Shown here: positions 55,601 to 64,000 of the stretch, in pieces | Numbering within the stretch: the stretch's first letter is position 1 | Layout: each line of letters begins with the position of its first letter | Assembly: GCA_021018995.1 (NCBI GenBank) | Contig: CM037593.1 | Coordinates: forward strand, 41,925,810 to 41,989,809 | DNA: 64,000 nt | From: Chloranthus sessilifolius | Taxonomy: Eukaryota > Streptophyta > Magnoliopsida > Chloranthales > Chloranthaceae | Direction of reading: 5' to 3' | Position numbers and translations under genes: made by a program | Notes under the pieces: generated by a model | Databases searched by the model: none | What the model was told of the DNA's origin: nothing | Seen by the model: only the letters and a program-made list of their open reading frames with translations

Positions 55601-58600
55601 GATGCAGCGTAAGTCACACAACCAGGATTGGCAGGTGTGGTTCCCTAGCAAAAATGGCCACTTCACTGTTAAGTCCTACTACCAGTGGCTGTCCCATAGA
55701 CCTCTTATCAGATTTGAGGGAGTCACGCTGTTGAAGGCTTGCATTCCGTCCAAAATTAAGTTCTTCTCGTGGATGGTGTTCAAGGAGAAAGTTCTCACAC
55801 GGGACAATCTCATCCGGAGAGGGAAAGACATCACCAATCAATGCGTTATGTGTGCACAGGGGGAGAAGTCTGTCGTTCACCTCTTCCTTCATTGTGCAAC
55901 GGCTTACGAAATCTGGAACATTGTACTCGGATTATTTGAAATGAGTTGGGTCTTCCCGGCCAACCTTTACATGCTCTACTTGGCTTGGGATGTGGTTAGA
56001 CTGGAAGGGCAGGAAGGGAAGAGGTGGAAGGGGACGTTCTTCGCTGTTATTTGGTGTCTCTGGCGAGAGAGAAACAGGAGGATCTTTGACCAGAAAACTA
56101 AACCGGTGGGAGTCATTGTCAGAGACATTGTTGACCTCGTTCACCTATGGGTAAACAGGGAGAGTGAGCTGCCCAGAGAAGAGTCGTGTCCTTGGGACCC
56201 GGGTTGACGATGAACGAAGGGCTGCTATGGCTGCTTTGACTGGTCTTTCATTTTGTTTTATGCCTATCTCTGTTTTTTTGTTGTTCTTTTTTTTCCCTTT
56301 TGAACCTTGTATTGTTCCCTCAGCACCTTGCTGTTTTTTAATATAGGATCATTTACGGATAAAAAAAAAACTATAATATTTAAGGACGATATCCTCCCAG
56401 GAAAGGGTCTTCTTTTTGGTAGTCTTAGTGACCCTCTCCTCTCCCTCTTGAAAACACAGGAGGATGGAGCCTTTTTGTTAGAGGAGAAATATGTATATCT
56501 TATTGATGTGTGAGTTGTAATTACCTTTATTAGTATAAAAGGCTAGTAAGGTTTCCCTAACCCAAGCTAAGGTATTCTATCCCTAAATATCTCTCTCTCT
56601 CTTTATCTATCTATCTATATATATCTTTTTCTTCCTCCATGATAAACCCTAACCCTAAATTGCTTTCTGATAGTCAAGTTGGTATCAAAGGACGACGATC
56701 GGGTGATTGACAAAATAAGCCTTTGTTGATGTCACTCTTCACCTCTGCTGATGTCATGCTGACATCAGCAGTCAGAGTTTGACAGTTTCAGATTGGGTCG
56801 AAACCTAATGAGTTGGAATTGGTTTTTTTTTCTTTTGATCGGTAAGATATATATAGTTGGAATTGGTTTTTCACTGAGATCATCTTTCTCTCTTGGACCA
56901 GCCACTTTGGAAGCCTCGATGATGGTGTTTTGAAGCTGTGCACGCCTTCTTCCTTGAGCTATTGCAGGTCGTGTTCATCGATCAACCTAAATTGCTCCAA
57001 ACTTCTAGGGTTTTGATTGGTTTTGTCCAACGATTCTTTTTCGTAACTCACTAGATCAGGTCTGTCATGATCTCTCATAGAAGTTTATGACGTAGGATCG
57101 TGCGGCTTGAAGAAAACTCTCGAGTCTTAGATACATATAAAACATGATATCGTGCGACATGAGTGTATGGACCAAGGGTGCTTGTAGAGATAAAAGGAAG
57201 CATGTGAATTCCTTGATAAAGAAAGGAAGTTAAGAAAATTGAGAATTGAGGCGCACCACCTAGGACCATTACCGGCCTGATCGCAAGATCAAAGCCAGCC
57301 ATGGCTCTGATAGCATGATTCATACTCACTTTGGGAAGACCATTAAGGTTCTTCCCTCTGATAATGGTGGTGAGTACACGTCTTCAGCATTTCAGTACCA
57401 TCTCTACGATATGTAAGGCATATCCAGGTTGTCTATGTCGTATGTCATTATAAAAAAGAGGTACATATCTTCAGTATTTCAGGACGTAGAGTAGATATTT
57501 CATATAGAGTCTAAGCAAGAATCTGTGTGAAGGATAGAGCATCAGAGGAATTGGATCCAATAACACCAGTAGCATCACAACATACACAAACTACTATCTA
57601 CACACCAATATATCTTTCCGAAAGTAAAAATGATCAATACCAATAAAATTAAGGCTTCCTTTAATTATTTTGGCAACTATCCATATAGCTCCCAATAACT
57701 ATTGTGCCTCTCTTCATAAATAACTCTCTGCACATTGACGGTAATTCTGTGTCCATCCACAGTTTCCATCACTTCTTTAATCTGCTTAGATTGTGTGGTC
57801 TCCCAGGGTCAAGAATCTCCGCAAAGGACTGCTTGTTGGGTAAAGTGGCTCCTTGAAAACGCTGCGGAATCATCCCTGGTGTTTACCTTTTCGTTTGACC
57901 ATGAAAAGGTCCCTTTTGTCTGAAGTGTTCTGCATAGTGATATTCCCATGCAGGGTCCTACAAACCTCTGCCTTTCTATTGAAAAAACCTACTCCTTTGT
58001 AATTTTTCCTCGCCTGTTGTGAGCAGAGGTTGGCCTCTTACTCTTTCTCTTTTCAATCTATAATAGTTTGGTCTGATTGGTTTCCAGGAGCTCCAATGGG
58101 GTCCACAGCTTGGCCAATGACAAATCACCCTACGTTTGAAGTTGATATTTCCACATCGGTTGCAAAGCCAGTTACCAGTCTGGAGAACCACCGGACGTCG
58201 GTAGAAGCTTTTACTAGCAAACTCAGGTCGTCTATTCTAGCTGTGTAGTTCACAACCCTCATCGGACTCTCTTTGTGCTTGTTTCCTTCCCTGAAATTTC
58301 ACCTGTCGTTCATGAGGCCCATCGTAAAGTCTCGCTGGCCTCCCATGCTGACTGTTCGCCATGACTATCCTTGGCCATTAATAAAATCTCTGCAGCTCAC
58401 ATTAGAATTCTTCAACAGAATAGTGGGCGGCATGGAATTGATTGGCAATGCATAAAAGAAATTTGCAACTAAGCTGAAGTTATTAAGAAAGCAAGAAGTG
58501 GAAGTGTGGAACAAAGAGGTTTTTGGTAACATCCTAATGAATATGGAGGAATTGTTGATGGAGATTCAATGAAGTTATTAAGAAAGCATATGAGGAAGTG

Positions 58601-60935
58601 GAACAAAGAGGTTTTGATCAAATAATGAAGGAGCGGGTCCAATACAAGTGAGGTGACAGAAAGGAGATCTAACCTGTTGAAGAAATGTGAACAAAAGGTA
58701 AAGGCAATGGAGATTATGGGTGGCAAAGAGTGATGTCTGATGGTTAAAAGGAGATAAATAAAAAATTCTTTCACAGAACGCAAGTGTCCATGGGGAATGT
58801 TTGAAGCTACTAACTCAAGTGATATAGTCCATCCATCTGGGAATTTCTTAGTTTAGTCCCCATACAGATCACATTACGCTCATCTGGCCTTGGACGTCTG
58901 GAGAGGCGTTTGGGAAGTTGGCCATTGCCCTCGTTCATATTGCTTTGTCTGATCTGCACTTCAGGGTAGAATTCTAATGGGAGATCAACTAGAGCATTGT
59001 AACCTTTATTCTGTGATGACTAATTCAAATGGTGCATATGATGACTAATTCAAATTGTGCTCAACAAGAATTTGTCAAAGCAATCTCTTTGAATAGATAA
59101 CAATACCAAGCATAATGTTTCCTTTGTATAAATTAATAATACTGGAAGTCTGATCATGTAATTGGTAATATTAATACTGGTTTATTTAACTCCAAAACAT
59201 AATGTTTTGACATTATATAATATTCTACAGTCGTCATCATCACAGCCTTATTCCATCGTATAATATTATACACACATGCAAAACTAGTATTGCTTGTAAC
59301 TGCCGCAGATTTTATTTGCTTTTTCTGTTTTCAAGGAATTTTCAGCATCATGGTGACGTATTATGAACTTGAGAACTTCCGAATTTTATTGCAGTATGCT
59401 GAACGTCTACCATATGGATTAGAAAAGGTGATCCGAACAGTTTCTTTTGAAATGGTTAAGCAATTCTATGAAAAGTGGTACCACTTGCATAATATGGCAG
59501 TGGTTGCTGTTGGGGATTTCACCGATACCGAGGTTTGTGTTTCAGTTTTAGTTCATATTTTTTCCTAAGAACTCCAATAGTATGTGGCTTTCTGGACTGT
59601 TTGAATGTTTTTCTTGCAGAGTGTAGTGTCATTGATAAGGAACCATTTTGGGCATAAAGGATGTAACCAGTTTGACTGTTCACCAATCCGAGAGTTTCCT
59701 GTTCCATTCCATAAGGAACCACGCTTTTCACGTACTATTGGATATCCAGGTAGAAAGGTCAGTATGCTCGCTATGATCTGTTTCTGCATATGTTTGTTCT
59801 TTGAATGATTAAAATCACAGTTGGATCAAACCCCGGTCGAGTTGCTTGAAGGATAAGCTTGTGGCTTTAGACATCCTTGTTCAATTTGGGTGTAAGACAT
59901 TCTTGGTGTTTGTGATCTGTCAGCTGCAATTACTTTGTTTTAAACATAAGTACTTGATCATGTTTTTGGAAATATTCCTGCATTCACAACCATTGAAACC
60001 GTGTTCCAAGGTACTAGATAGTTGACTAAACATGGTTTCAGCGGTTCCAAAAGTAAGAAATATGGTATTCCCACTCTTGTAGCATTGGCTGATAGCCAAA
60101 TTTTTATGGGTGCATTTGGGGTTTTGATTGTCTACGACATTGTTCTTAACAGGCCCTAGTGGCTATCAGCTGGAAGGTACTAAAGGATGAGGTGAGAACA
60201 GTGAAGGACTACAGGGATAAATTGGCAGAAAAAATGTTCATTACTGTGTTGAACAACAGATTTCTCAAAATATCCAGTAGAAAAAATGCACAATTTTCCA
60301 AATGTTCCATAGTGGTGAACAAGCCAACTGGCCCTGTGATTTCTTATTCGATGACTTCATCTTGCAATCCAACTGGGGTGATTAAAGCGTTTGAGTCAAT
60401 GCTGATGGAGGTACTTTTGACAACTTGATGATATGATGATTTACTTGCTTCTACCTCGTCCTTCCTTAGTGCTGCTGCCTTAATCATCAGGTTGCTAGAG
60501 TGCGGCTTTATGGGTTTTCAGAGCAAGAGATAGATGCTGCCCGTGCTACAAGGACGTCTTCAAATAAATTTCAACGTATGAAGGAGCAAATGAATTCAAC
60601 AAAGCTGCGACGGGAATGTTTAGCAGTATTTTCCTGTCTTATTCTTTGGTGCTCTTTTTGATGACTCCATTTTATTTTATTATTTTAACTTTTGATTATT
60701 GAACAATGAATCATCTTACCACTGTAAGCAGTTAAAAAGCAAATATTTTGATTCCTTCTGTTTTTTTTTTTCCCGTCTTATTCTTCAATTGTGTTTTGGA
60801 GCTATTTTCTGAAGATATGAGATGTGAGCAACAATTTGCTAATTTAGTTCGATTTTATTTTACAGCATTTTTTCAACAAGAAACCTTATCTTGGGATTGA
60901 GGCCGATGAACTGCTAGAAAATACTATCCTACCGC
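32020..60935 (+). CDS. M16 metallopeptidase homolog (plant PQQL-like), 8 exons seen, 3' end missing
   Basis: Exons: 32020-32219, 38834-39065, 39144-39269, 59395-59532, 59620-59757, 60153-60410, 60491-60625, 60866-60935. All introns are GT/AG, phases fit, and no stop interrupts the 432 codons. The order matches plant PQQL-like zinc proteases: GRLENGLCYYIGLSSNPKGQ, then LEEEEEHGVAN, VPADKPDLSQGISILSEFSS, AERLPYGLEKVIRTVS, KWYHLHNMAVVAVGDFTD, TVKDYRDKLAEKMF and VRLYGFSEQEIDAA. Family members use HxxEH plus a later Glu to bind zinc. Here the first motif reads NLIGY, and the VLEE-type segment reads VLENY, so the ligands and the catalytic Glu are lost. Full-length relatives are about twice as long; the missing half is beyond the window or was lost to LINE 3. 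The ATG at 32020 is chosen because the alignable N-terminus starts there. It may be a pseudopeptidase or a slowly decaying paralog. Confidence 0.75.
34277..35105 (+). repeat. 5' LTR
   Basis: The LTR contains the promoter-like segment TTTCCTTGTAAATACACATTG (about 34803) and a pyrimidine-rich end. Its terminal CA has become TA compared with the 3' LTR. Confidence 0.85.
35325..35780 (+). CDS. unrecognised ORF inside the non-autonomous LTR element
   Basis: 151 codons with an uninterrupted frame. The protein is rich in Val, Pro, Thr and Ser, with an acidic C-terminal third (NTVEEPETIEEQVAAISPLE) and no zinc knuckle, protease, RT or integrase motif. It begins about 200 bases after the primer site, where gag would start. 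A short frame of similar phase follows to about 35998, suggesting that a longer frame was broken. It could be a gag remnant or a captured sequence; I cannot name it. Confidence 0.35.
   Translation: MVRHEALRFKLLNPVSVNPTTSPTVRCNPITISHPITVVKSTPVTESIDGVKSMLIAAPVTTYNPRSVQKIKLVTVVTLADLFSPKIVIDPLPELVIAPKSVEESVLVDENPLLVNICTNPNTVEEPETIEEQVAAISPLEPEFVEAQLFE
36006..36837 (+). repeat. 3' LTR
   Basis: This pairs with 34277-35105 over its whole length, with scattered substitutions and one- to two-base indels. It keeps the intact TG...CA ends. Confidence 0.85.
41471..43924 (+). pseudogene. LINE A ORF1: RanBP2-type zinc finger + DUF4283-like protein
   Basis: One frame runs 818 codons through stops at 41810 (TGA), 42383 (TGA), 42977 (TAG) and 43646 (TAG). 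Starting at ATG 41471, residues about 10-35 form a finger, GDWICLGCRNVNFKCRVICH..C, spaced CX2CX10CX4C. A DUF4283-like RNA-binding region follows around residues 150-300 (TNTKFLLRC, then WIRLFGLPLQAWSSEVLRLI and GEQCGRVILIDR). An acidic VEEGLEEGEIE patch comes next, and a C-terminal block, FGKDHGMTYLGSDEALREIF, is shared with element B. Plant L1 ORF1 proteins usually end in a CCHC knuckle; none is seen. It would package LINE RNA. ORF2 starts 75 bases after its final stop. Confidence 0.8.
43999..46425 (+). pseudogene. LINE A ORF2: endonuclease, RT remnant, zf-RVT
   Basis: ORF2 starts MKILSWNVRGICNPKK, the apurinic endonuclease N-terminus, with ITLQETKWG. A frameshift near 44215-44250 leads to VFTGVYGP, VGGDFNAIRYPYE and FLDRVLV. 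After EN and the linker (NWNRDVFRLKRFQ near 44865) the sequence jumps to the region after the YADD motif (ATGQRVNMLKS), so the RT palm is gone. A frameshift near 45085 precedes FKCPMVVIRSLKRIERDFLW. The end holds a zf-RVT domain (CPMCLIFEESIPHLLIHC, 46050s) and WNLWCERNARLFNR. Stops lie at 45829 and 46213. It cannot retrotranspose itself. Confidence 0.85.
46641..46690. repeat. (AT)n microsatellite
   Basis: About 50 bases of pure alternating AT lie just outside the 3' target duplication of LINE A, followed by imperfect ATAT/ACAC variants to about 46726. Confidence 0.95.
47575..48190 (+). pseudogene. LINE endonuclease fragment (diverged)
   Basis: Broken frames read DVITIQEMK, like the endonuclease IQE(T)K box (about 47605). 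After frameshifts they read FMMDYKLIDIPMNGAWSNEE and LCHLDRFICNVELEQDYPN (48002-48125), the standard end of the plant LINE endonuclease (LIDLPLxGxxFTWSN, SRLDRFL). A direct repeat of ACCCACAAAAATGCAATGTG lies at 47546-47592. No RT follows. It is older and more diverged than elements A and B. Confidence 0.65.
48780..49513 (+). pseudogene. unrecognised ORF split by LINE B (5' part; continues 56387-56513)
   Basis: Frames at 48784-49098 (ELLAKACLDILGEPAPIDLL) and 49102-49503 (YLTGPDRFGRLFSVLSYNYP) share a phase, separated by one stop (TGA, 49096-49098). A simple repeat at 49373-49422 shifts the frame. It then reads FFLDGGLDVDINPTIIFK up to the LINE B target site, and the same frame resumes after the LINE as DDILPGKGLLFGSLSDPLLS until a stop at 56511. 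I do not recognise the family; no signal peptide, membrane segment or catalytic motif stands out. It could be a retroelement gag-like ORF or a captured gene, because an LTR-like end and a Copia primer site follow at 56680. Confidence 0.45.
49833..52528 (+). pseudogene. LINE B ORF1: RanBP2-type zinc finger + DUF4283-like protein
   Basis: The ATG at 49833 opens a frame with the finger GDWICGQCLNVNFRRRTVCH..C within the first 35 residues (CX2CX10CX4C). A stop (TAG 50028) interrupts it. A DUF4283-like core follows (SLALNLQQYWVILHVNKDFL, STTKFLLRFG, RDCPMECRRWEMS). A frameshift near 50530-50550 moves the conserved FKGIGNRCGRFIRADRR stretch into the next frame. The MITE at 50857-51107 interrupts next, then GSGLEEGELAEEA. 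The C-terminal block EIDRLIRVGHELGMSFNGDE and SLREVFQSI (52380-52475) matches element A. No zinc knuckle is found. Confidence 0.8.
50857..51107. mobile_element. 251-bp MITE-like insertion with 9-bp target duplication
   Basis: The 9-bp direct repeat AGTTCAGCC (50848-50856 and 51108-51116) flanks a segment whose ends are inverted repeats (ATGGATCAAAATATTG and CGATATTTTGATCCTTG). The inside is rich in CGATAC/GTATCG palindromes. A 9-bp duplication suggests a Mutator-type MITE (8 bp would suggest hAT). It interrupts LINE B ORF1 and must therefore be younger than the LINE insertion or have been carried by its parent. Confidence 0.85.
52610..56207 (+). pseudogene. LINE B ORF2: endonuclease, reverse transcriptase, zf-RVT
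   Basis: Endonuclease: MKMLSWTVKGICDGAK, ITLQETKWG, then (frameshift near 52800-52870) SSIYGPLGD, LGGDFSAIRWGYE and SDYRPLVLTC followed by TAG at 53278. RT: LNTKFFHAIANVQNKANYLG, GRDGFTMEFY, FITLIPKKEGAKDIADFPPI, WKVDMEKAYDRVSW, SSRGIRQGDPLPPFLFNMM, and the YADD box at 54634-54645 (ILQYADDTILFGK) after a frameshift near 54560-54620. C-terminus: FKCPAEVICRMEQVQRNFLW and a zf-RVT domain (CVMCAQGEKSVVHLFLHC), then WCLWRERNRRIFDQ, in a 343-codon open frame (55176-56207). Stops at 54212 and 54248 also interrupt. All catalytic modules are recognisable, but it is not translatable as one protein. Confidence 0.9.
56520..57430 (+). mobile_element. Copia-type remnant (LTR end, primer site, integrase scrap)
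   Basis: A tRNA-Met-type primer site, TTGGTATCAAAG, lies at 56679-56690, preceded by an LTR-like tail with CT and TA microsatellites (56588-56627) and TAAACCCTAACCCTAAAT. At 57330-57416 a frame reads FGKTIKVLPSDNGGEYTSSA, the second catalytic Asp region of Copia integrase. Gag, RT and RNase H are missing, so the piece is internally deleted. Whether the primer site and integrase come from one element is uncertain. Confidence 0.55.
57976..58191 (-). pseudogene. third copy of the LINE RanBP2-type finger, antisense fragment
   Basis: On the minus strand the frame starts MVLQTGNWLCNRCGNINFKR and continues RVICHWPSCGP, giving CX2CX10CX4C, the same spacing as both LINE ORF1 fingers. The position in the frame (within ten residues of the Met) is also the same. 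The downstream sequence shows no DUF4283, so only the 5' end of an element remains, in inverse orientation to its neighbours. Confidence 0.7.
58460..58800 (+). pseudogene. LINE endonuclease-RT linker fragment
   Basis: The frame reads KLKLLRKQEVEVWNKEVFGN, matching the WNREIFG/WNRDVFR linker of LINEs A and B. At 58735-58785 it reads, with a frameshift, like GDKNTKFFHRT. A short block is duplicated: GAAGTTATTAAGAAAGCA occurs at 58482 and 58570. The fragment is heavily decayed, with no catalytic core. Confidence 0.6.
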
Positions 60936-62020
60936 GTAAGTTGTTGCATTCTTCTTTGATGCAATCCACCTGCAAACTCTCTCAGCATACTTCTATTCAT
61001 AGCCCAGCTATGCTGAAATATTTGAGGCTCATTTTGATATCCCACTATGTTCATCTAACACTTTCTTATTTGCCTTAGCAAAATTATTTAATACCTTCGT
61101 TTTGAGTCCAAGTGAACACTACATTGAATAATTAACTGTCATGCTTACTGCAATTCGATATTGGTGGCTGTATCAGCCTCTCTCCCGGCAGATTCAAATT
61201 GGCGATGCTGACATCTATTGATCGATATTGAAGGATTTTCATTTTTCACGAGAATCGAAAAATAAAAAATAAGAAAATTATGGAAAATTCAGAAAATTAT
61301 AGAAAATTTATTAATATTTAGATGGTTTCAGCATTTATTTGTTTATCTACGTACAACTACAACAGTTTGATATATACAGTCATTATAGGTTGGTTGTGTT
61401 AATAGTAACTAATAAAGGGGTAGGTTTATTTGCAACCTACAAAAAATTTCAATGTTTCCCTGGTGGGTTGTCCCTGAAGCTTTGTGGTTTGCAGATAAAG
61501 GAAACCCTTGGTTTGTTTAGTTGCTGCCGACATATCTTTCAGTATAACCCATGTGTGGGTTGCGCTTAAGGTTTTGTGGCTTGCAAATAAGCCACCCTTA
61601 TTAAATATCTAGCCATTATAGGTGGTTCAATAGTAAATACATTATTAAAAATTGGTTAATCGATTTGATTGAGCATTCAAACAGGTGGTTCAATAGTAAA
61701 TACATTATTAAAAACTGGTTAATCGATTTGATTGAGTATTCAAGGCATCAATCAAATTCTATTGAATAGTTGACTGATTGATCTTCATATTGAGGTTATC
61801 CTGAGGTGTATTTTATATACCATACTACTTGTCCTAAGCAGACTACAAATCTACTGTCTAAAAAATGAAAAAAAAAATCAAAAGTTGGTTTTTTTATTAT
61901 GTAAGACATGTCATGAGTTTCCTATCTAAGCTCAATCCATATATATATATAGGGCGTTGTCTCATCATTAGTTCTAAGTGCAATGGATGATACAATTATA
62001 TCTGCATCTTCTGTAGCTCC
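60936..62020 (+). other. no exon seen; probable intron 8 of the M16 homolog
   Basis: Starts with a good donor (GTAAGT) after exon 8. The following kilobase contains a direct repeat (about 61618-61672 and 61684-61738, sharing GGTGGTTCAATAGTAAATAC) and a repeated GGTTTGTTT/GCTTGTGG phrase. No sequence like the next M16 exons was found up to LINE C. Confidence 0.5.
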
Positions 62021-64000
62021 CGTGGTGTATGGCTGGGAACTTTAACACTGTAATATGGAATAATGAGAAGTAGGGAGGAACCAAAGGAGCTGAAGGGATA
62101 AAGGGGTTTCAGAGTTCATCAATAGATGTGCCTCCTATGGGGAGAAATTGCTATACATTGTCCAATATGCAGAATAACGTTACTATGACTCGTTTGGAGA
62201 GATTTGGGCACATTGTTTCTTGGGAAGACATATACCCTAATGTGGTTGTTGATAATGATGCTTTGACCAGTTTCTGATCATACGGAAGTTCTTCTCAAGT
62301 GCACGGAGGGGGGAAGGGGTCCGTCTACTTTCAGATGTGAGAAATGGTACTCAGAGATGAGAGCTCCAGAAAGTGTCTTGTGCAATGGTGGCAGTCCTGG
62401 CACATTCAGGAACAACACAGTACGACATTTCCTCTAGGATTAAAAGGCTTAAAGAGGAAAGCAAGAGACTGTTGAGGTGTTTGGAAGGGTGGAGAAGATT
62501 ATAGAAGAGCTGCTGGGCAAGATCCTATCTTGATAGGTTGGAGGAAAGTGGTCAGTTCTTTAGAGAGAATAGTGAGAATAGGAGAATCTTTTAAGGATCT
62601 CTTTAATTAAAAAATGTCTAGAAGAAGGGAGATTGCGAGGAAACACAAAGGCACGTTGGTTACAGACTAGTGACAAAAATACCAAATTCTTCCACTTGTA
62701 CGTGAATATTAGAAGAAAAGTAAACATTATTCAGCACTTGGTGTGGTGCAGGTTAGATAATTGAGGACCAAGGAGATATCAAAGATGATGTTCTCAGCTT
62801 GTATCAGGATTTATATGAGGATGAGGGTTCCGAAAGGCCAGTTTTGGATGGCATTACTGCTAAAACCATATCAACTGATGATAGGGCAGTGTTTGAGTTG
62901 GAGTTCGAGGAAGGGCAAATAGAGAAGCGATTTTTAGATCTAGAAGTAATAAAACTCCTTGGACGAGTCCACTATTTAAATTTTCAATATTTTTTAAAGA
63001 GTCGCTGAAGATGAGTCAGTGGAATTCTCCAAGTGAGTAGAATGGGATGAGCTATGAATTCTACCCCTACATTCTTGATTCCTAGGAAGGAGGGCATTGA
63101 GGCGATTAAGGTTTTTAGACCCATTAGTTTTCTTACTAGTTTATCAATTCTAGCAAAGGTTTTGGTAAACTGGGTGAGACTGGTAATTTTCAAGGTGATT
63201 TTGGACTCCCAAGGTGCATTTGTAGTGGGAATGCAGCTTGTGGATGTGGCGATAGACATTAGGTGCTTGATTCGAGATATATATCCAAGGTCCCAAAGAT
63301 TATTTGGAAAGTGGATATGGAAAAGTCTATGATAGAGTGAACTAGGGTTTTCTTGATAAATGGAGGAAATGGATGCATGCATTTTACTCATTTGCGTGGT
63401 TCTCTATTATCATAAATGGAGTGTCAAGAGGTTACTTTAAAAGCTCTAGAGGGTTAAGGCAAAATGACTCTCTTTTGTCTTTCTATATTATATAATGGGA
63501 GAAGCTCATAGTGGGATTCTTCATTCAGTGGCAAATCTTAGATTGTTTTACCAATTTTAGTAGTGGAAGGATGGGTTGAGGGTCACACACCTGTACGTGG
63601 ATGACACATAATATTATGTGGTGCTTCTAGAGAGGAGGTCTTGAGAGTCAAAGTTGTCCTTTATTATTATGACGCTTGTTCGGGACAAAAGAATAATTTG
63701 GGCAAACTAGTTTGAATGGGATATGCGTGGAGGTGTTGCTGAGTGACTTGGCTAATTTGAGTGTGATAAGGAGTATCTTCCTTTGGCAAATCTTGGTGTT
63801 CCCACTTTGAATTGGTATTGTGCGAGAATTCTATGGGATCCTAATGTGGAGAAATTTGAGAGAAGATTGGTCACTGGGAAGGCTAATATGCTCTCCATGG
63901 ATGGAAGGCTTATGCTCACTAATGCACATATGCCAAATTTGTCTATTCTTTATATTTCTAAGTTCAGTTGCCCTATGGAGGTTATTGACCTCTTACAGCA
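62020..64000 (+). mobile_element. LINE element C, 5'-truncated and decayed, continues past the window
   Basis: The sequence enters inside the endonuclease (AGNFNTVIWNNEK near 62035, like VGGDFNTVIW) and continues with NTKFFHLYVNIRRK near 62680. RT parts include DLYEDEGSERPVLDGI (62800s), TFLIPRKEGIEAIKVFRPIS (63060-63125), DSQGAFVVGMQLVD (63205-63245), KVDMEKSM (63310), FKSSRGLRQNDSL (63440) and YVDD at 63594-63605. The last part, RLVTGKANMLSMDGRLMLTN then SKFSCPMEV, corresponds to the region after RT and runs off the window. Many frameshifts and stops. Whether it belonged to the zinc-finger family cannot be told, because its 5' end is missing. Confidence 0.8.

Larger units (their letters stand above)
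49514..56368 (+). mobile_element. LINE-1-type element B with RanBP2-finger ORF1, near full length
   Basis: 18-bp target duplications AACTATAATATTTAAGGA flank it (49496-49513 and 56369-56386). The 6.85-kb body has a 319-base leader, ORF1 (49833-52528), ORF2 (52610-56207), and a 3' end of TTTACGGAT plus poly-A. Its order and 3' end match element A, so the two define one family. ORF1 carries a 251-bp MITE-like insertion. Stops and frameshifts in both ORFs make it inactive. Confidence 0.9.
39270..59394 (+). other. intron 3 of the M16 homolog, 20.1 kb
   Basis: The intron separates codons for LLLEGSK and YAERLPYGLEK, which are contiguous in relatives, so no exon is missing here. It has swollen through insertion of two ZnF-type LINEs (41396-46584, 49514-56368), LINE fragments (47575-48190, 58460-58800, antisense 57976-58191), a Copia remnant (56520-57430) and an unrecognised split ORF. 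The parts 39300-41370 and 46690-47570 hold no recognisable gene. GC-rich patches at 40900-41000 and 46730-46790 share the GGGTGCCC..CCTAGGCG wording. Confidence 0.65.

Noticed and set aside
1-64000. CRISPR arrays, bacterial operons, rRNA or tRNA genes
   Set aside because: None was seen. Repeats here are plant-type minisatellites and retroelements, and tRNA-like words are only primer-site complements.

Overview
The window looks like nuclear DNA from a flowering plant. It is dominated by transposable elements of plant lineages: Ty3/gypsy of the Athila and Tat types, Copia remnants, non-autonomous LTR elements, and L1-type LINEs with a DUF4283-like ORF1. It also holds a plant mobile domain (PMD) pseudogene and one intron-rich nuclear gene. 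Nothing points to a bacterium, an organelle or an intact virus. The species cannot be named from the sequence. Coding density is very low, and most reading frames are relics broken by stops and frameshifts.

Layout. 0-3.2 kb: a degenerate proline-rich, coiled-coil ORF on the minus strand with a 259-bp tandem duplication. 3.2-10.8 kb: gene-free, repeat-structured DNA with an approximately 35-bp degenerate tandem repeat, a dispersed GCGCTTGATT-like motif and two similar TATA boxes. 10.8-14.7 kb: a plus-strand PMD pseudogene whose exon/intron structure is still readable, with ten in-frame stops. 16.3-24.2 kb: a minus-strand chimera of a Tat-type gypsy 3' half (RNase H, integrase) joined to an Athila-type 5' half (LTR, tRNA-Asp primer site, gag, protease, partial RT). 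24.4-29.9 kb: a short non-autonomous LTR element with an internal minisatellite, split by a 3.5-kb solo LTR flanked by a perfect 5-bp duplication. 30.3-30.6 kb: an orphan exon resembling the start of a CRWN4/NMCP2-type nuclear lamina protein.

32.0-60.9 kb: the only gene that looks alive, a plus-strand M16 metallopeptidase homolog of the plant PQQL-like type. Eight exons can be placed with consistent splice sites and phases. Intron 1 (6.6 kb) holds a 2.56-kb non-autonomous LTR element. Intron 3 (20.1 kb) holds two LINEs with 18-bp target duplications, LINE fragments, a Copia remnant and an unrecognised ORF split by the second LINE. The predicted protein keeps the M16 fold context but has lost the HxxEH zinc motif and the downstream glutamate ligand. 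The 3' half of the gene is not visible. From about 62.0 kb to the window end lies a third, degenerate LINE.

Most noteworthy: (i) the LINE ORF1 proteins begin with a RanBP2-type zinc finger (CX2CX10CX4C), seen in three separate places; (ii) the apparently inactive but splice-intact M16 homolog; (iii) several clean structural records of transposition and repair (solo LTR with an internal control copy, a LINE splitting a frame, a probable templated insertion at a retroelement chimera).
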